Positions 24,518-34,007 of a stretch of DNA of 64,000 bases are shown one piece after another. This stretch comes from Sulfurospirillum cavolei (GTDB lineage: Bacteria; Campylobacterota; Campylobacteria; Campylobacterales; Sulfurospirillaceae). Made by a program: the position numbers and the translations under genes. How positions within the stretch are numbered: position 1 is the stretch's first letter; every line of letters begins with the position of its first letter. The notes beneath the pieces were generated by a model. It had not been told where the DNA came from, did not search any database, and saw only the letters and a list, made by a program, of their open reading frames with translations. The stretch is taken from NCBI RefSeq assembly GCF_000813325.1, contig NZ_BBQE01000011.1. One strand, written 5' to 3'.

Positions 24518-25842
24518 AAAATAATCCTTCCTTCAGGGTACTGTACATGTTTGATTTTTTCTTTTCCGACGATCAAAAAGCCGACGGCAAAAATACCCAT
24601 ACGTCCGATGAGCATCAGTGCGATGACAAGCGATTTTCCTACAAGATCAAACGTTTGCGAAAGACTCAATACGTCGCCGTTTCCGACCGATACGCCCACG
24701 GTACAAAACGCGGAGACGACTTCAAAAAGCGTCGGCAAAAAAGCGCTGTGTTGCGTTTGTACCAAGACAACGGTCGCAAGAATGACGATAAACGAAGCAA
24801 CGAAAATAATCGCGGAAGAGCGATGAATCACTTCGGCGGAAATCGTGCGTTTAAACGCATGCGGAGGTTGGTTGCTGATTTTGATCGTGTGCAACGTTGC
24901 AATGATCAAAACGGCGACGGTGGTGATTTTGATACCGCCCGCCGTACTTCCGGCACCGCCTCCGATCATCATAAAAATCGTCGAACAAAAAAGCGACGTA
25001 TCGCTGAGTTGCGATAAATCCAGACTGTTAAAGCCCGAAGTTCGAAAGTTGACCGAGAGAAAAAAGCTGTTTAAAAAGCGATGTTCGAGTGAAAGATGAC
25101 CGAAAAAGCTCGGATTGTTCCATTCGATCGCCCCTAAAAGAAGCGTTCCCGAAAGCAGCAAGAGCACCGTACCGACCAACGTGATTTTGGTGTGGGCGGA
25201 GAGCATAAAACGTTGGTGCATAAGTTTTGCGTGAAGTTCAACCAAGACCAAGTAGCCAAGCCCTCCTAAAATAATCAACGCACCGATCGTCAAGAGAATC
25301 GTCGCATCGGTTTGGTAGCCCATAAGATTGTCTCTAAAAAGCGAAAAACCGGCATTGTTAAACGCCGCGACACTGTGAAAAAATCCTTGCCATAAGGCTT
25401 GAGGAATCGACATGTGCGTTGAAAAGCGTAAGGCTAAAACGAGCGTGCCTGCAAGTTCGATGATAAAAGTAAAGAGAAAGACCTTACGCAAAAAGATCGG
25501 AATATCGTGGTTGGCGTAGTTGAGCGACTCTTTGGCAAGATTTTTTTCGTGGATATTGAGGCTCTTTCGCATAAAAAGGTAAAAAAGCGATACGATACTC
25601 ATGTAACCCACGCCTCCGATTTGCATTAAAAGCACCAAGATCGCTTGTCCGAAGAGGCTAAAACTTTCCGGCGTTATTTTCACGACCAGTCCCGTCACGC
25701 ACGTTGCGGACGTCGCCGTAAAAAGGGCGTCGATAAAGGCGAGCTTGCCGTGATGCGCAAAGGGAAGCATCAATGCGATCGCACCGGCCAAAACGACCAA
25801 GAGGTAGCTTAAAAAGATGATTTTAAGCGTCTTTTGATTCAT
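24514..25842 (-). CDS. ktrB: KtrB/TrkH-type potassium transporter
   Basis: 442 residues, the length of KtrB. Four repeats of the TM1-P-TM2 type are visible, with selectivity-filter stretches such as TSATCVTGLV, NNAGFSLF, RTSGFNSL and CTVGVSVG. This protein imports K+, usually driven by the membrane potential and Na+. It is placed between a KdpDE-like two-component system (upstream, 4-bp overlap with the regulator) and its own gating subunit (downstream, 4-bp overlap), so potassium limitation or osmotic stress is the likely signal. Confidence 0.92.
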   Translation of the reverse strand: MNQKTLKIIFLSYLLVVLAGAIALMLPFAHHGKLAFIDALFTATSATCVTGLVVKITPESFSLFGQAILVLLMQIGGVGYMSIVSLFYLFMRKSLNIHEKNLAKESLNYANHDIPIFLRKVFLFTFIIELAGTLVLALRFSTHMSIPQALWQGFFHSVAAFNNAGFSLFRDNLMGYQTDATILLTIGALIILGGLGYLVLVELHAKLMHQRFMLSAHTKITLVGTVLLLLSGTLLLGAIEWNNPSFFGHLSLEHRFLNSFFLSVNFRTSGFNSLDLSQLSDTSLFCSTIFMMIGGGAGSTAGGIKITTVAVLIIATLHTIKISNQPPHAFKRTISAEVIHRSSAIIFVASFIVILATVVLVQTQHSAFLPTLFEVVSAFCTVGVSVGNGDVLSLSQTFDLVGKSLVIALMLIGRMGIFAVGFLIVGKEKIKHVQYPEGRIIL

Positions 25843-26540
25843 TCGGACTCCTTTGTGCCGTGGCTTGAAAAACGGTACCCGATACTCGATTCGGTAGAAA
25901 TATATTCGGGATAGGTCGAATTTTTTTCGATTTTTTTGCGCAACGAGTTGATATAGGTGCGAAGGTATTGCATCTCGTTTTGATAACCCACGCCCCAGAC
26001 TTCTTTTAAAATTTGGCGATGCGGTAGCACTTTGTCGGCGTTTTTCATCATATAGGAAAGCAGGGCGTATTCGGTCGGCGTCAGTTTCAGCAATGCGCCT
26101 TGAAGCGTGACTTGTTTTTGATTGAAATCGATCGTTAATTCCTTACATGTAAGAATGGCATGCGGCGGTTCGGGATGGATTCGACGCAAGGTCGAGCGAA
26201 TACGCGCCAAAAGTTCGCTGGTGGAAAAAGGCTTCGTCACGTAGTCGTCCGCGCCCAAATCCAACGCCGCAATAATCTCTTTTTCGTCGTTACGCGCCGA
26301 AAGCACGATGATAGGTATTTTACTTTGTTTCCGTATCTTGGCGATGAGGTGTTTTCCGTCGCCGTCGGGTAGTCCTAAATCCAAAATGACCAAAAGCGGA
26401 TTGAGGCTTAAAACGTCGCGTTTGGCAGACGCAAGATCGTGGGCGTGTTTGCTTTTAAAACCGTATTCTTGGAGTGAAATCGTCAAAAGTTTTGCGATGG
26501 CTTCGTCGTCTTCGACGATGAGGATGCATTCGTTTGCCAT
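25839..26540 (-). CDS. KdpE-like response regulator
   Basis: 233 residues: receiver domain (VEDDEAIAKL, phospho-acceptor Asp in VILDLGLPDGDG near residue 53, Lys in VTKPFSTSE) and a winged-helix domain (LTPTEYALLSYM, ending in ESSIGYRF). The proline-rich linker and the LPDGDG loop match KdpE. It lies between the kinase and ktrB with 1-bp and 4-bp overlaps. A TTACATGTAA copy sits inside the gene at 26143. No kdpFABC genes are in view, so the regulator probably controls its own ktr operon. Confidence 0.88.
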   Translation of the reverse strand: MANECILIVEDDEAIAKLLTISLQEYGFKSKHAHDLASAKRDVLSLNPLLVILDLGLPDGDGKHLIAKIRKQSKIPIIVLSARNDEKEIIAALDLGADDYVTKPFSTSELLARIRSTLRRIHPEPPHAILTCKELTIDFNQKQVTLQGALLKLTPTEYALLSYMMKNADKVLPHRQILKEVWGVGYQNEMQYLRTYINSLRKKIEKNSTYPEYISTESSIGYRFSSHGTKESE

Positions 26541-27559
26541 TATTCCGCCTCGTTATGCAATTGGGTAGGGTATTTTAGAATCGGCAAGGTGATTTCAAAG
26601 CAGATACCGTTGTCTTTGTTGTACGCTCGAATCTCTCCGCGATGGGCTTGGACGATACTTTGGCAAATAAATAAGCCGATGCCGCTGCCTGAAATTTCTT
26701 GATTGTCCTCGGCACGGTAAAATTTATCGAAAATCGTCTCAAGCGTACGCTCGTTGAGAGGATTGCTCTCGTTGAAAAAGAGGATGCGAATGCGATCGTC
26801 TTCTTGTTTGAGTTTGATGTAAATTTGTTTGTTTTGGTTGGAATATTTAAAAGCGTTATCCAATAAGTTGGCAAAAAGCCTTCCCAAAAGGTTGTAATCG
26901 CCCCAATAAAGCGGTAGCGTCGGATCGATGAAAATGTGCAACGAGCGTTTGATATGCGCGTCGTCAAAGTCTTTAAGCGCGACGCCGAGCAAATCTTCAA
27001 GATCGCACCACTCCATTTTAAGTTCGAGTTTTTTATCTTTCAGTCTGGCATTGTCTAAAAGGTTGTTGATGAGGCGATTCATCTTGTCGGAGCTGTTTTT
27101 GATATCGTTGAGCAACGTTTTTTGGGTTTCGGGACTTAATTTCTGATCTTCCAAGAGGAGGGTAATCGAGCCTAAGATCGAAGATAGAGGCGTTTTAAGA
27201 TCGTGTGAAATCGTATTGAGCAAGATCTCTTTCATCTCGTTGCGTTTAATTTTTTTGGCTTGCCACGTAATGACGTATCCGAAAAAGAGGAAAATCGCAA
27301 AGGTCCATACGTGAATGATGTCATACACGTTAAACGTAAAAACGGGAGGGACGTAAAGGTAGTTAAAGAGCAAAACGCTGATCGAAGCGATAAGCGTGGT
27401 ACGTGCATAATTTCCCTCTAACGCAATGACGATAATCGGAATAAAATGAATCAACGCAATGTTGATCAGTTCCAAAGAATCGTAAAAAAGCAGACAAATG
27501 CTCGTCACGAAAGCCAGAGCCGCGAGTGTCGGAAGCGTGTAACGCGAGTCAAAAAACAT
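26540..27559 (-). CDS. KdpD-like sensor kinase lacking the N-terminal KdpD and USP domains
   Basis: 339 residues, against about 900 in full KdpD. It starts directly with the four-helix DUF4118 membrane block (residues about 8-105), then HisKA (ISHDLKTPLSS) and the ATPase domain (NLLDNAFKYS, GSGIGLFI). The cytoplasmic KdpD and universal-stress domains that sense ATP and c-di-AMP in other KdpD proteins are absent. It is the first gene of the potassium operon. The start is next to AAAGGAGCC. The missing domains imply that the signal enters through the membrane block or from another protein. Confidence 0.85.
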   Translation of the reverse strand: MFFDSRYTLPTLAALAFVTSICLLFYDSLELINIALIHFIPIIVIALEGNYARTTLIASISVLLFNYLYVPPVFTFNVYDIIHVWTFAIFLFFGYVITWQAKKIKRNEMKEILLNTISHDLKTPLSSILGSITLLLEDQKLSPETQKTLLNDIKNSSDKMNRLINNLLDNARLKDKKLELKMEWCDLEDLLGVALKDFDDAHIKRSLHIFIDPTLPLYWGDYNLLGRLFANLLDNAFKYSNQNKQIYIKLKQEDDRIRILFFNESNPLNERTLETIFDKFYRAEDNQEISGSGIGLFICQSIVQAHRGEIRAYNKDNGICFEITLPILKYPTQLHNEAE

Positions 27560-27577
27560 ACCGGCTCCTTTTTTATC

Positions 27578-27758
27578 TTTGTCACGTCTTTAGAGCAAAG
27601 CTCTAAAGACTACGCTAACGCTGAGTTTTGCAAGACGTAACGCCCGCGCACCTTCGGTGCTTTGTACCTTTGTCACGTCTTTAGAGCAAAGCTCCAAAAC
27701 GAAATTTCTGTGAAAGACTACGCTAACGCTGAGTTTTGCAAGACGTAACGCCCGCGCA
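27578..27758. repeat. two-copy structured extragenic repeat
   Basis: Copy A (27578-27650, 73 bp) and copy B (27669-27758, 90 bp) share their first 26 and last 44 or so bases. Copy A contains a perfect hairpin, GTCTTTAGAGC and its complement around AAA, and an outer pair ACGTCTT/AAGACGT. Copy B has a 17-bp longer middle that breaks the inner hairpin. The arrangement resembles REP/BIME-type extragenic palindromes. The ends (TTTGTCACGTC and ACGCCCGCGCA) are the same in both. Confidence 0.85.
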
Positions 27759-27765
27759 TTTTTAC

Positions 27766-27775
27766 TTACATGTAA
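27766..27775. repeat. TTACATGTAA palindrome
   Basis: A perfect copy eight bases after the end of repeat copy B and about 100 bases upstream of the TonB receptor start. Confidence 0.85.
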
Positions 27776-27875
27776 AAGATTGTAAAGCATTTATTATAAA
27801 GCACAATTCATCAAAAAAGTATCAAAATAACGCCATTTAAGATAAAATAAGCTTCTCAATTTTTAAGGAGAATAG

Positions 27876-29888
27876 ATGAAAAAACTCAAAGGTTTCCGCG
27901 GGAAGTATTTTAGCCTAGCGGCGATACTGGCTTTAAACGCGACGATTGCGCTTGCCCAAGAAGGACAAAGCGTCGTCGATAACGAAAAGCAACTCAGTAC
28001 GCCTAAAGCCGAAGCTTCCTCCGAGACGACGGAACTGCTTGAAGAGACAAGCGCACCCGTTTTGGTCGTCTCAAAAAAGATCAAAGTTAGTGAAGTTGGT
28101 GCACCTTTTGCATCTGAAGTCTACACCAAAAAAGAGATTGAGCAATCTCACTCTAAAGACATCTACGAATTTCTAAACACACAAACTTCCGTAACAGCCC
28201 TTCCAAATATGGGTAATCCTTTTGCACAAGCGATTGATATGCGTGGCTATGGATTGGGGTCTGGCTATGAAAATACAGTCGTTACTGTTAACGGTAGGCG
28301 CCTTAATAATATCGATATGGTTCCTCAGCTGTTATCATCTATTCCCATTGATAGTATAGAAAAAATAGAGATTATTAAAGGCAGCGGCTCAGTAGAATAT
28401 GGTGATGGTGCCAATGCGGGTGCAATTAACATTATCACAAAAGATTACGATGGTGCTGTCATTAAAAGTTACATGGGCGATAATGGGCTAAAATTTGCCT
28501 CTGTTGGTCTTGGTATCAAAGAAGAAAAATTTTCAATTTCTGGGTATATTGATGATTATAGCCATGATGGTTTTAAAGAAGTTTCAAGTGATGGCACGAA
28601 AGATGAGAGTTGGAATCGCAATAAATCTATTAAAGCAACACTGACGCCTATTGAAGATCTTACCTTGAATGTTGGTAAGACGTATTCAAAAATGAACGTC
28701 AATTTTGCCAATGCAATCACATTGTCTCAGTACGATCAAAATCGTTACACCATTCCATCTTCAGGATACAACGAATACTACTACAGTTCGGATGCCTTAT
28801 CGTATGGATTTAACTACAAAATAAATGATAAATTTTCCATTGATGCGCAAATGTCCAACGAAGATAAAGTATCTAATTATATGACGTACAGTTCACGAAG
28901 TGACTATGACTATAAAAGTTATGATACAAAAATAAATTACAGTGATGGTGGCTTAAAAGCACTTGTGGGAGTACAAGCTTTTGATGGTGAGCGTGATGCT
29001 TTTGGAAATCAAACGACCAAAGAGAACCTCGGTGTTTATGCAAAAGCGGATTATCTTTTAAATGCTCATACCTTTTCATTAGGTGCACGTGATGAAAAAG
29101 TGAAGTACAAATATGAATCATCCACAAATAGCACGGAGGATGAGAGTAAACTTCAAGCCTATGATGTAGGATATAACTATAAATTGACTTCAAAGATGTC
29201 TCTTTTTACAAACTATAACCGTTCGTTTCAAGCACCTGATATTGACAGATTTTTTAGTTGGGGAGGAACATTTAACGGTTTTATTGAACCTATGAAAGTT
29301 GATACATTCAATGTTGGATTTAACTATATCAGTTATCCTCATACTTTTAAAACAACGCTCTTTTACGCTTTTGTAGACAATGAAATTTATTACAATGTTA
29401 CAAGTGGAGATAATACAAATCTCAAAGAGACTGAAAAAAGAGGAATTGAATTATCTGAAAAATATCAAATTCTCTCCAATCTCTTTACCACATTAAACTA
29501 TACTTATCTTGATACTGAGATTATCGACGATGGGTTGGGAGGAAGTTTTAACGGAAGAAGTATTCCAGGCGTTTCACCACATAATGTTAAAGTTGCTTTA
29601 GGCTATAACCCAGTAAAGCCCGTTGCTTTAGTTCTTTCGCATACGTATAAATCTAAAACCTATGCAATTGATGATTTTGATGGCAATTATGGCAAAATGG
29701 AAAGTTATTCGGTCACAGATTTATCGGCAACGTATACCTATAAAAATTATGAAATCTTTGCCAAAGTGAACAATCTATTTGATGAAAAAAATGCCATGTT
29801 TGCTGATGGTGGTGCATGGTCAGGGTTAGGGGTTTATCCTATTAATTATGAGCGAACATTTCTTGTTGGCTTTAGCGCGAAATTCTAA
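27876..29888 (+). CDS. TonB-dependent outer-membrane receptor
   Basis: 670 residues with a signal peptide ending near ALAQ, a short N-terminal linker, a plug domain (residues about 75-195; VTVNGRRLNNIDM, IEIIKGSGSVEYGDGA) and a 22-strand barrel ending in aromatic GFSAKF. It imports a siderophore, corrinoid or similar ligand with TonB energy; the ligand cannot be read from sequence. The first 210 bases have the CpG-rich codon style of most of the window, and the rest of the gene, up to its stop, is visibly poorer in CpG. This suggests a hybrid gene with a breakpoint near 28085. It overlaps the next gene by one base. Confidence 0.88.
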   Translation: MKKLKGFRGKYFSLAAILALNATIALAQEGQSVVDNEKQLSTPKAEASSETTELLEETSAPVLVVSKKIKVSEVGAPFASEVYTKKEIEQSHSKDIYEFLNTQTSVTALPNMGNPFAQAIDMRGYGLGSGYENTVVTVNGRRLNNIDMVPQLLSSIPIDSIEKIEIIKGSGSVEYGDGANAGAINIITKDYDGAVIKSYMGDNGLKFASVGLGIKEEKFSISGYIDDYSHDGFKEVSSDGTKDESWNRNKSIKATLTPIEDLTLNVGKTYSKMNVNFANAITLSQYDQNRYTIPSSGYNEYYYSSDALSYGFNYKINDKFSIDAQMSNEDKVSNYMTYSSRSDYDYKSYDTKINYSDGGLKALVGVQAFDGERDAFGNQTTKENLGVYAKADYLLNAHTFSLGARDEKVKYKYESSTNSTEDESKLQAYDVGYNYKLTSKMSLFTNYNRSFQAPDIDRFFSWGGTFNGFIEPMKVDTFNVGFNYISYPHTFKTTLFYAFVDNEIYYNVTSGDNTNLKETEKRGIELSEKYQILSNLFTTLNYTYLDTEIIDDGLGGSFNGRSIPGVSPHNVKVALGYNPVKPVALVLSHTYKSKTYAIDDFDGNYGKMESYSVTDLSATYTYKNYEIFAKVNNLFDEKNAMFADGGAWSGLGVYPINYERTFLVGFSAKF

Positions 29889-30448
29889 TGAAACTGAGCC
29901 TTCGACCCTACCTGTGGTATAAACTGCTTAATTCCCTCTTTTTCGGCGTAACGGTCGGGAGTGTTTTTGTGTTGTATACGCCGCTTGAGCCTTCGGTGTT
30001 TTCTTTGGGCGGTATCGCTTTGGCGATCGGGTTGTTGGTTGTGGCAAAATTTTACGAGAAGATGATGAATCTTCTCGTGTTTTACCGCGTTTCGCTGCTC
30101 GTCGAAGTCGTAACGCTGGGGAGTGTTTTGGCGTTTTTAGCGTTTAAGATGAGTTATCTCAACGCTTTATTTATCTACCTTTCGTACCAAACGATTTTCG
30201 TCTTCGGCGGGTATCTCATCCGTATCGAAACCTTGGCGTTAAAGCGTACCTCATTGCTCTCTCTTGCCGACGTTATGAAACAAAAAGGCTACCTGATCGG
30301 TATGATCGTTGCCTATCTTTTTTACAAAGCCCTCGAATGGTGCGGTACGACGCAGAAAATAGAACAAGTTTACGCATTGCATGTTTTGCTTTTAGTGCTC
30401 CAAATCGCTATTATCGTATCGGTTTTGAAATCCTTTCGCCAAAGATAA
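29888..30448 (+). CDS. small integral membrane protein
   Basis: 186 residues with about five hydrophobic segments and no known motif that I recognise. The ATG shares its A with the TonB receptor stop (TAATG), so it is translated with the receptor and may serve the same uptake route, for example as a cytoplasmic-membrane partner. Codon style returns here to the CpG-rich type. No ATPase gene is nearby. Confidence 0.7.
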   Translation: MKLSLRPYLWYKLLNSLFFGVTVGSVFVLYTPLEPSVFSLGGIALAIGLLVVAKFYEKMMNLLVFYRVSLLVEVVTLGSVLAFLAFKMSYLNALFIYLSYQTIFVFGGYLIRIETLALKRTSLLSLADVMKQKGYLIGMIVAYLFYKALEWCGTTQKIEQVYALHVLLLVLQIAIIVSVLKSFRQR

Positions 30449-30507
30449 GCTTCCCTTTTACAAAGATAGATTACAATCAAAGTAATTTTTTCATTTAAGG
30501 ATTATGC

Positions 30508-32400
30508 TTGCATCGCGCGGACAATACGCTTTTTCACCTTTTCCTGAGCGTCTGTGAACGCTATAAAGATCACAAAGCCTTTATTTACAACGTTGCCGAT
30601 CAGGAGTTTGAAGTCACGTATGCCAAACTCTTCGACGACGTTTTAGTGCTCTCTCGGGCTTTTAAAGCCAAAAAAATCGACAAAAATTCTAAAGTTATGT
30701 TGCTTTGCGACAATCGTTACGAGTGGATCGTAACCGATATGGCGTTGCTTTCGCTCGGTGCGATCAGTATTCCCAGAGGGTGCGACACGCCTACGCAGGA
30801 GTTAGCATTTATCCTTTCGCACTCCGAAGCCGATTTTTTGATCGTCGAAAACGAAAAAACGTATACTCAACACGAAGCTATGCTCAAAAATCAAGAACTC
30901 AAAGCGATTTTCATCGTCGAAGCGCCCAAAGTGCATTCACTTCTTAACCATCTTTATTCCTACAATGACCTTTTAAAAGATAAAACCGTTTATCAAGACG
31001 ACGTCGAAGCGTTTAAGAGGCAAAAAGAGCGTTTAACCGAGACGGATACCTTGACGCTGATTTATACGTCCGGTACGACCGGTACGCCCAAAGGCGTCGT
31101 ATTGAGCCACCAAAACGTGATGTACAACGTTCGCGAACTTCCTCCTCTCATTGCACTGCAAAGCGAAGACGTATGGGTTTCGATCTTACCTTCGTGGCAT
31201 ATTTTCGAGCGTGCCGCCGAGTACGTTGCGATGTCGCACGGGTGTTGCATCGTTTACTCGACGCTAAAGACGTTTGCGGCGGATTTGGAACGCTATAAAC
31301 CGACGATCGTCGCGACGGTTCCGAGGCTTTGGGAGTCGATGTATACGAAAATCAATACGACCTTAGAGAAAAAAGACCCCAAAAAAGCAAACATTTTTAA
31401 AAAACTCGTTGCGATTTCATCGGCGTATAATCGTGCGGATCGCATTCTCAAAGATCAATTGCCCTGTTTTAAAAAGCCTTCTTTTTGGTTGACATGTCGT
31501 ACGAAAATACCTGCTTTTTTCCAACGTCTTTTGCTAGCACTCCCCAATCGCTTTGCCAAAAAAAAGCTCTCTTTGGTGCAAGAAAAATTCGGCGGAAGAC
31601 TACGCCTTGCCGTGAGCGGCGGCGGTACTTTGCCTGATTTTCTCGATGAATGGATCGATGCGATCGGCATTCGTATCGTTAACGCCTACGGTATGAGCGA
31701 ATGCGCGCCGACGATTGCGGGACGTTCGGTCTTGTGCGACACTTTTTCGACGCTAGGTCCTGTCGTACCTCGAACGCAAATTCGCATCGTCTCTAAAGAC
31801 GGGGTATATTTAGGTGCGGGTGAAGTCGGCGAAATATGGGTCAAAGGCGAGCAGGTCATGAGCGGTTATTATAAAAACCCCGAAGAAAACGCCAAAAGTT
31901 TTAGCGAAGAGGGTTTCTTCAAAACGGGTGATTTGGGAAAACTGACGCTAAAAAACGAACTTGTCATTACGGGACGTTCCAAAGAAATTATCGTGCTTGC
32001 CAACGGCGAAAACGTCGATCCGAGTCGTATCGAGTCGACGCTTTCCATGTTGCCCTTCATTACCGACGCGATTTTGGTCGGACATGCTAAAAAAGGTTTG
32101 GGTGCGCTGATCGTACCCGATTTTGAAAAACTCAAAGTCTATGTGGCGGAGCATTTCGATAAAGCGGTTCAAACGATCGAGCAGGTGATGGAGGACAAGC
32201 AAATCGTCGCGAAACTGAAAGGCGAAATGAACGAACTTTTACACCATACTAAAGGATTTAAACCTTTTGAAACGCTGCAAAATATCCACTTTCTGGACAA
32301 AGAATTTACCGTGGGAGAAGAGTTGACCAATACGCTTAAAAAGAAGCGACATGTGATCGAGAAAAAGTATCAAGAAATTATTGATAAGTTTATACATTAA
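30508..32400 (+). CDS. long-chain acyl-CoA synthetase (AMP-forming)
   Basis: 630 residues of the FadD/FAA family, which activates fatty acids to acyl-CoA through an acyl-adenylate. The P-loop is LIYTSGTTGTPKGVVLSH near residue 185, with adenylate-binding motifs NAYGMSECAP and GFFKTGDLG and the hinge region ITGRSKEIIV. The start is TTG 30508: TAAGG lies seven bases upstream, and the nearby ATG at 30504 is out of frame. An insertion near residues 290-340 gives the length of bacterial AMP-dependent long-chain synthetases. It is likely alone in its operon. Confidence 0.88.
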   Translation: MHRADNTLFHLFLSVCERYKDHKAFIYNVADQEFEVTYAKLFDDVLVLSRAFKAKKIDKNSKVMLLCDNRYEWIVTDMALLSLGAISIPRGCDTPTQELAFILSHSEADFLIVENEKTYTQHEAMLKNQELKAIFIVEAPKVHSLLNHLYSYNDLLKDKTVYQDDVEAFKRQKERLTETDTLTLIYTSGTTGTPKGVVLSHQNVMYNVRELPPLIALQSEDVWVSILPSWHIFERAAEYVAMSHGCCIVYSTLKTFAADLERYKPTIVATVPRLWESMYTKINTTLEKKDPKKANIFKKLVAISSAYNRADRILKDQLPCFKKPSFWLTCRTKIPAFFQRLLLALPNRFAKKKLSLVQEKFGGRLRLAVSGGGTLPDFLDEWIDAIGIRIVNAYGMSECAPTIAGRSVLCDTFSTLGPVVPRTQIRIVSKDGVYLGAGEVGEIWVKGEQVMSGYYKNPEENAKSFSEEGFFKTGDLGKLTLKNELVITGRSKEIIVLANGENVDPSRIESTLSMLPFITDAILVGHAKKGLGALIVPDFEKLKVYVAEHFDKAVQTIEQVMEDKQIVAKLKGEMNELLHHTKGFKPFETLQNIHFLDKEFTVGEELTNTLKKKRHVIEKKYQEIIDKFIH

Positions 32401-32402
32401 CC

Positions 32403-32427
32403 CTCTTGCAAACGTATTTTGCAAGAG
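32403..32427 (+). terminator. hairpin after the acyl-CoA synthetase gene
   Basis: CTCTTGCAAA and TTTGCAAGAG form a perfect ten-base stem with loop CGTAT, starting two bases after the stop. There is no T-run after it, so it may be a weak or Rho-assisted terminator. Confidence 0.5.
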
Positions 32428-32519
32428 ATAAAGGCACCAAAGGCGCGCGGATTTTTGAGATAATCCGGTGTGTGCGTCGTCTTTAGCGCTTGGCAAAAAT
32501 CGTATTCAAAGGATAAGCG

Positions 32520-33911
32520 ATGGCAAAAGTGACGAGTTACGGTGCGGCCTCGACGGTCACGGGTTCGTGTCATTTATTGGAAGTAAGTTCGGTACGGATT
32601 TTAATTGATTGCGGTATGATCCAAGGATCGCAATGGAGGGATAATTATGCCCCTTTGGGGTTTGATGCCGCGAGTATCGATTATCTGATCTTGACCCATG
32701 CGCATAACGACCATATCGGGCGCGTTCCCAAATTGGTCAAAGAGGGATTTCGCGGCGAGATCATTGCCACGGAAGCAACCTTGGATATTGCGTATATTAT
32801 GTTGCTCGACAGTGCCGCGCTTTTGGAAGAAGAGTACCAAACCCAACTTAAAAAAGCGTTGCGCAGAGGCGAAGAAAACAGCGTACAAGAGCCGCTTTAC
32901 ACTAAAGAACATGTCGAAATGGTTTTTGCGCGCAAAATGCGTCGAGTCGCGTACGAACAGACGATAGCACTTGCGCCGTTTTTGAAGATCACGTTGCACA
33001 ATGCGGGGCACATTATGGGGAGTGCTTACGTGAATGTCGAATACGAAGAAGATGTGCGCAAAAGCGTTATTTTTTCAGGCGATTTGGGCAGTAAAAACAG
33101 GCTTTTACTCAATGCACTTACGCCGGCGTCGCATGCGCAAACCCTTTACCTCGAATCAACCTACGGCGATCGCGAACACCGCTCCTTGGAAGAGAGCATT
33201 CGCGAATTTAAAGAGGCGATCACGCAAACTTTAGATGATGGCGGATGCATCGTCATTCCTTCGTTTGCGCTTGAACGCACCCAAGAGATTTTATGGCTTT
33301 TGCATCAGATGCATCAAGAGGGTTCTTTGCGCAATTGCCGCGTCTTCTTGGACAGCCCTTTGGCGATTGAAGCCACGAAAATTTACCGCAAATATCCCGC
33401 ACAGCTCAATCAGCCCGTAGGCTTACATGTCAGTCTCGGCGACGATCCGTTTTCGTTTCCCGAACTTGCTTTAACGCCGAAGAAAAAAGATTCTATCGAG
33501 ATTAACGACGTGCAAAAACGTGCGATTATTATTGCCGGAAGCGGTATGTGTACGGGCGGACGCGTGTTGCACCATCTTAAACAGCGTATTTGGAATCCGA
33601 AAAATGCCGTGATCTTCGTCGGTTTTCAAGTCCAAGGAACGCTGGGCAGAGAGATTATCGATCACGAACCGTTCGTGCGTATTTACGGCGAAGATATTAA
33701 GGTGCGAGCTAAAATTCATACGATCAACGGTTTTTCCGCCCATGCGGATCGTGCCGACATGTCGGCGTGGATCGCTCCGATGGAGGGCTTGCATACGATC
33801 TATTTAATTCACGGCGAAATCGACAAAATGGAGCTTTTCAAAGCCTATCTTCACGAACGTACGCAGGCAAAAATTCATATCGTGAAACCTGACGAAACGA
33901 TTTATATTTAG
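32520..33911 (+). CDS. beta-CASP metallo-beta-lactamase-fold RNase
   Basis: 463 residues. Metal ligands are in LTHAHNDHIGRVP, with further motifs NAGHIMGSAY, SGDLGSKN, and the beta-CASP/RMMBL part (FLDSPLAIEATK, SGMCTGGRVLHHL, NGFSAHADRAD). This family includes the YSH1/CPSF73-like and TTHA0252-type RNA endonucleases of bacteria. It is distinct from RNase J, which is longer. A cytoplasmic RNA-processing or degradation role is expected. It is likely monocistronic. Confidence 0.88.
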   Translation: MAKVTSYGAASTVTGSCHLLEVSSVRILIDCGMIQGSQWRDNYAPLGFDAASIDYLILTHAHNDHIGRVPKLVKEGFRGEIIATEATLDIAYIMLLDSAALLEEEYQTQLKKALRRGEENSVQEPLYTKEHVEMVFARKMRRVAYEQTIALAPFLKITLHNAGHIMGSAYVNVEYEEDVRKSVIFSGDLGSKNRLLLNALTPASHAQTLYLESTYGDREHRSLEESIREFKEAITQTLDDGGCIVIPSFALERTQEILWLLHQMHQEGSLRNCRVFLDSPLAIEATKIYRKYPAQLNQPVGLHVSLGDDPFSFPELALTPKKKDSIEINDVQKRAIIIAGSGMCTGGRVLHHLKQRIWNPKNAVIFVGFQVQGTLGREIIDHEPFVRIYGEDIKVRAKIHTINGFSAHADRADMSAWIAPMEGLHTIYLIHGEIDKMELFKAYLHERTQAKIHIVKPDETIYI

Positions 33912-34007
33912 GTGGCTTTAGGTCGATTTTGCTCGAAGTTTAGTAAAAAGAGGGTACAATAGTTAAAATCTTAGAGTGAATTTTTCATTGAATAAAATGG
34001 GCGTCTT

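Larger units (their letters stand above)
27560..27875. other. 316-bp intergenic region with repeats and a divergent promoter
   Basis: No gene. It holds the two-copy structured repeat at 27578-27758, a small GCACC-TTC-GGTGC hairpin at 27648-27660 between the copies, a TTACATGTAA copy at 27766, and then an A/T-rich promoter region for the TonB receptor with TATAAA-like -10 sequences near 27795 and TAAAAT near 27847. AAGGAGAATAG precedes the ATG at 27876. Confidence 0.7.

Noticed and set aside
27590..27790. A reading frame over the extragenic repeat with a repeated peptide
   Set aside because: The peptide repeat only mirrors the DNA repeat; there is no start signal or known domain.
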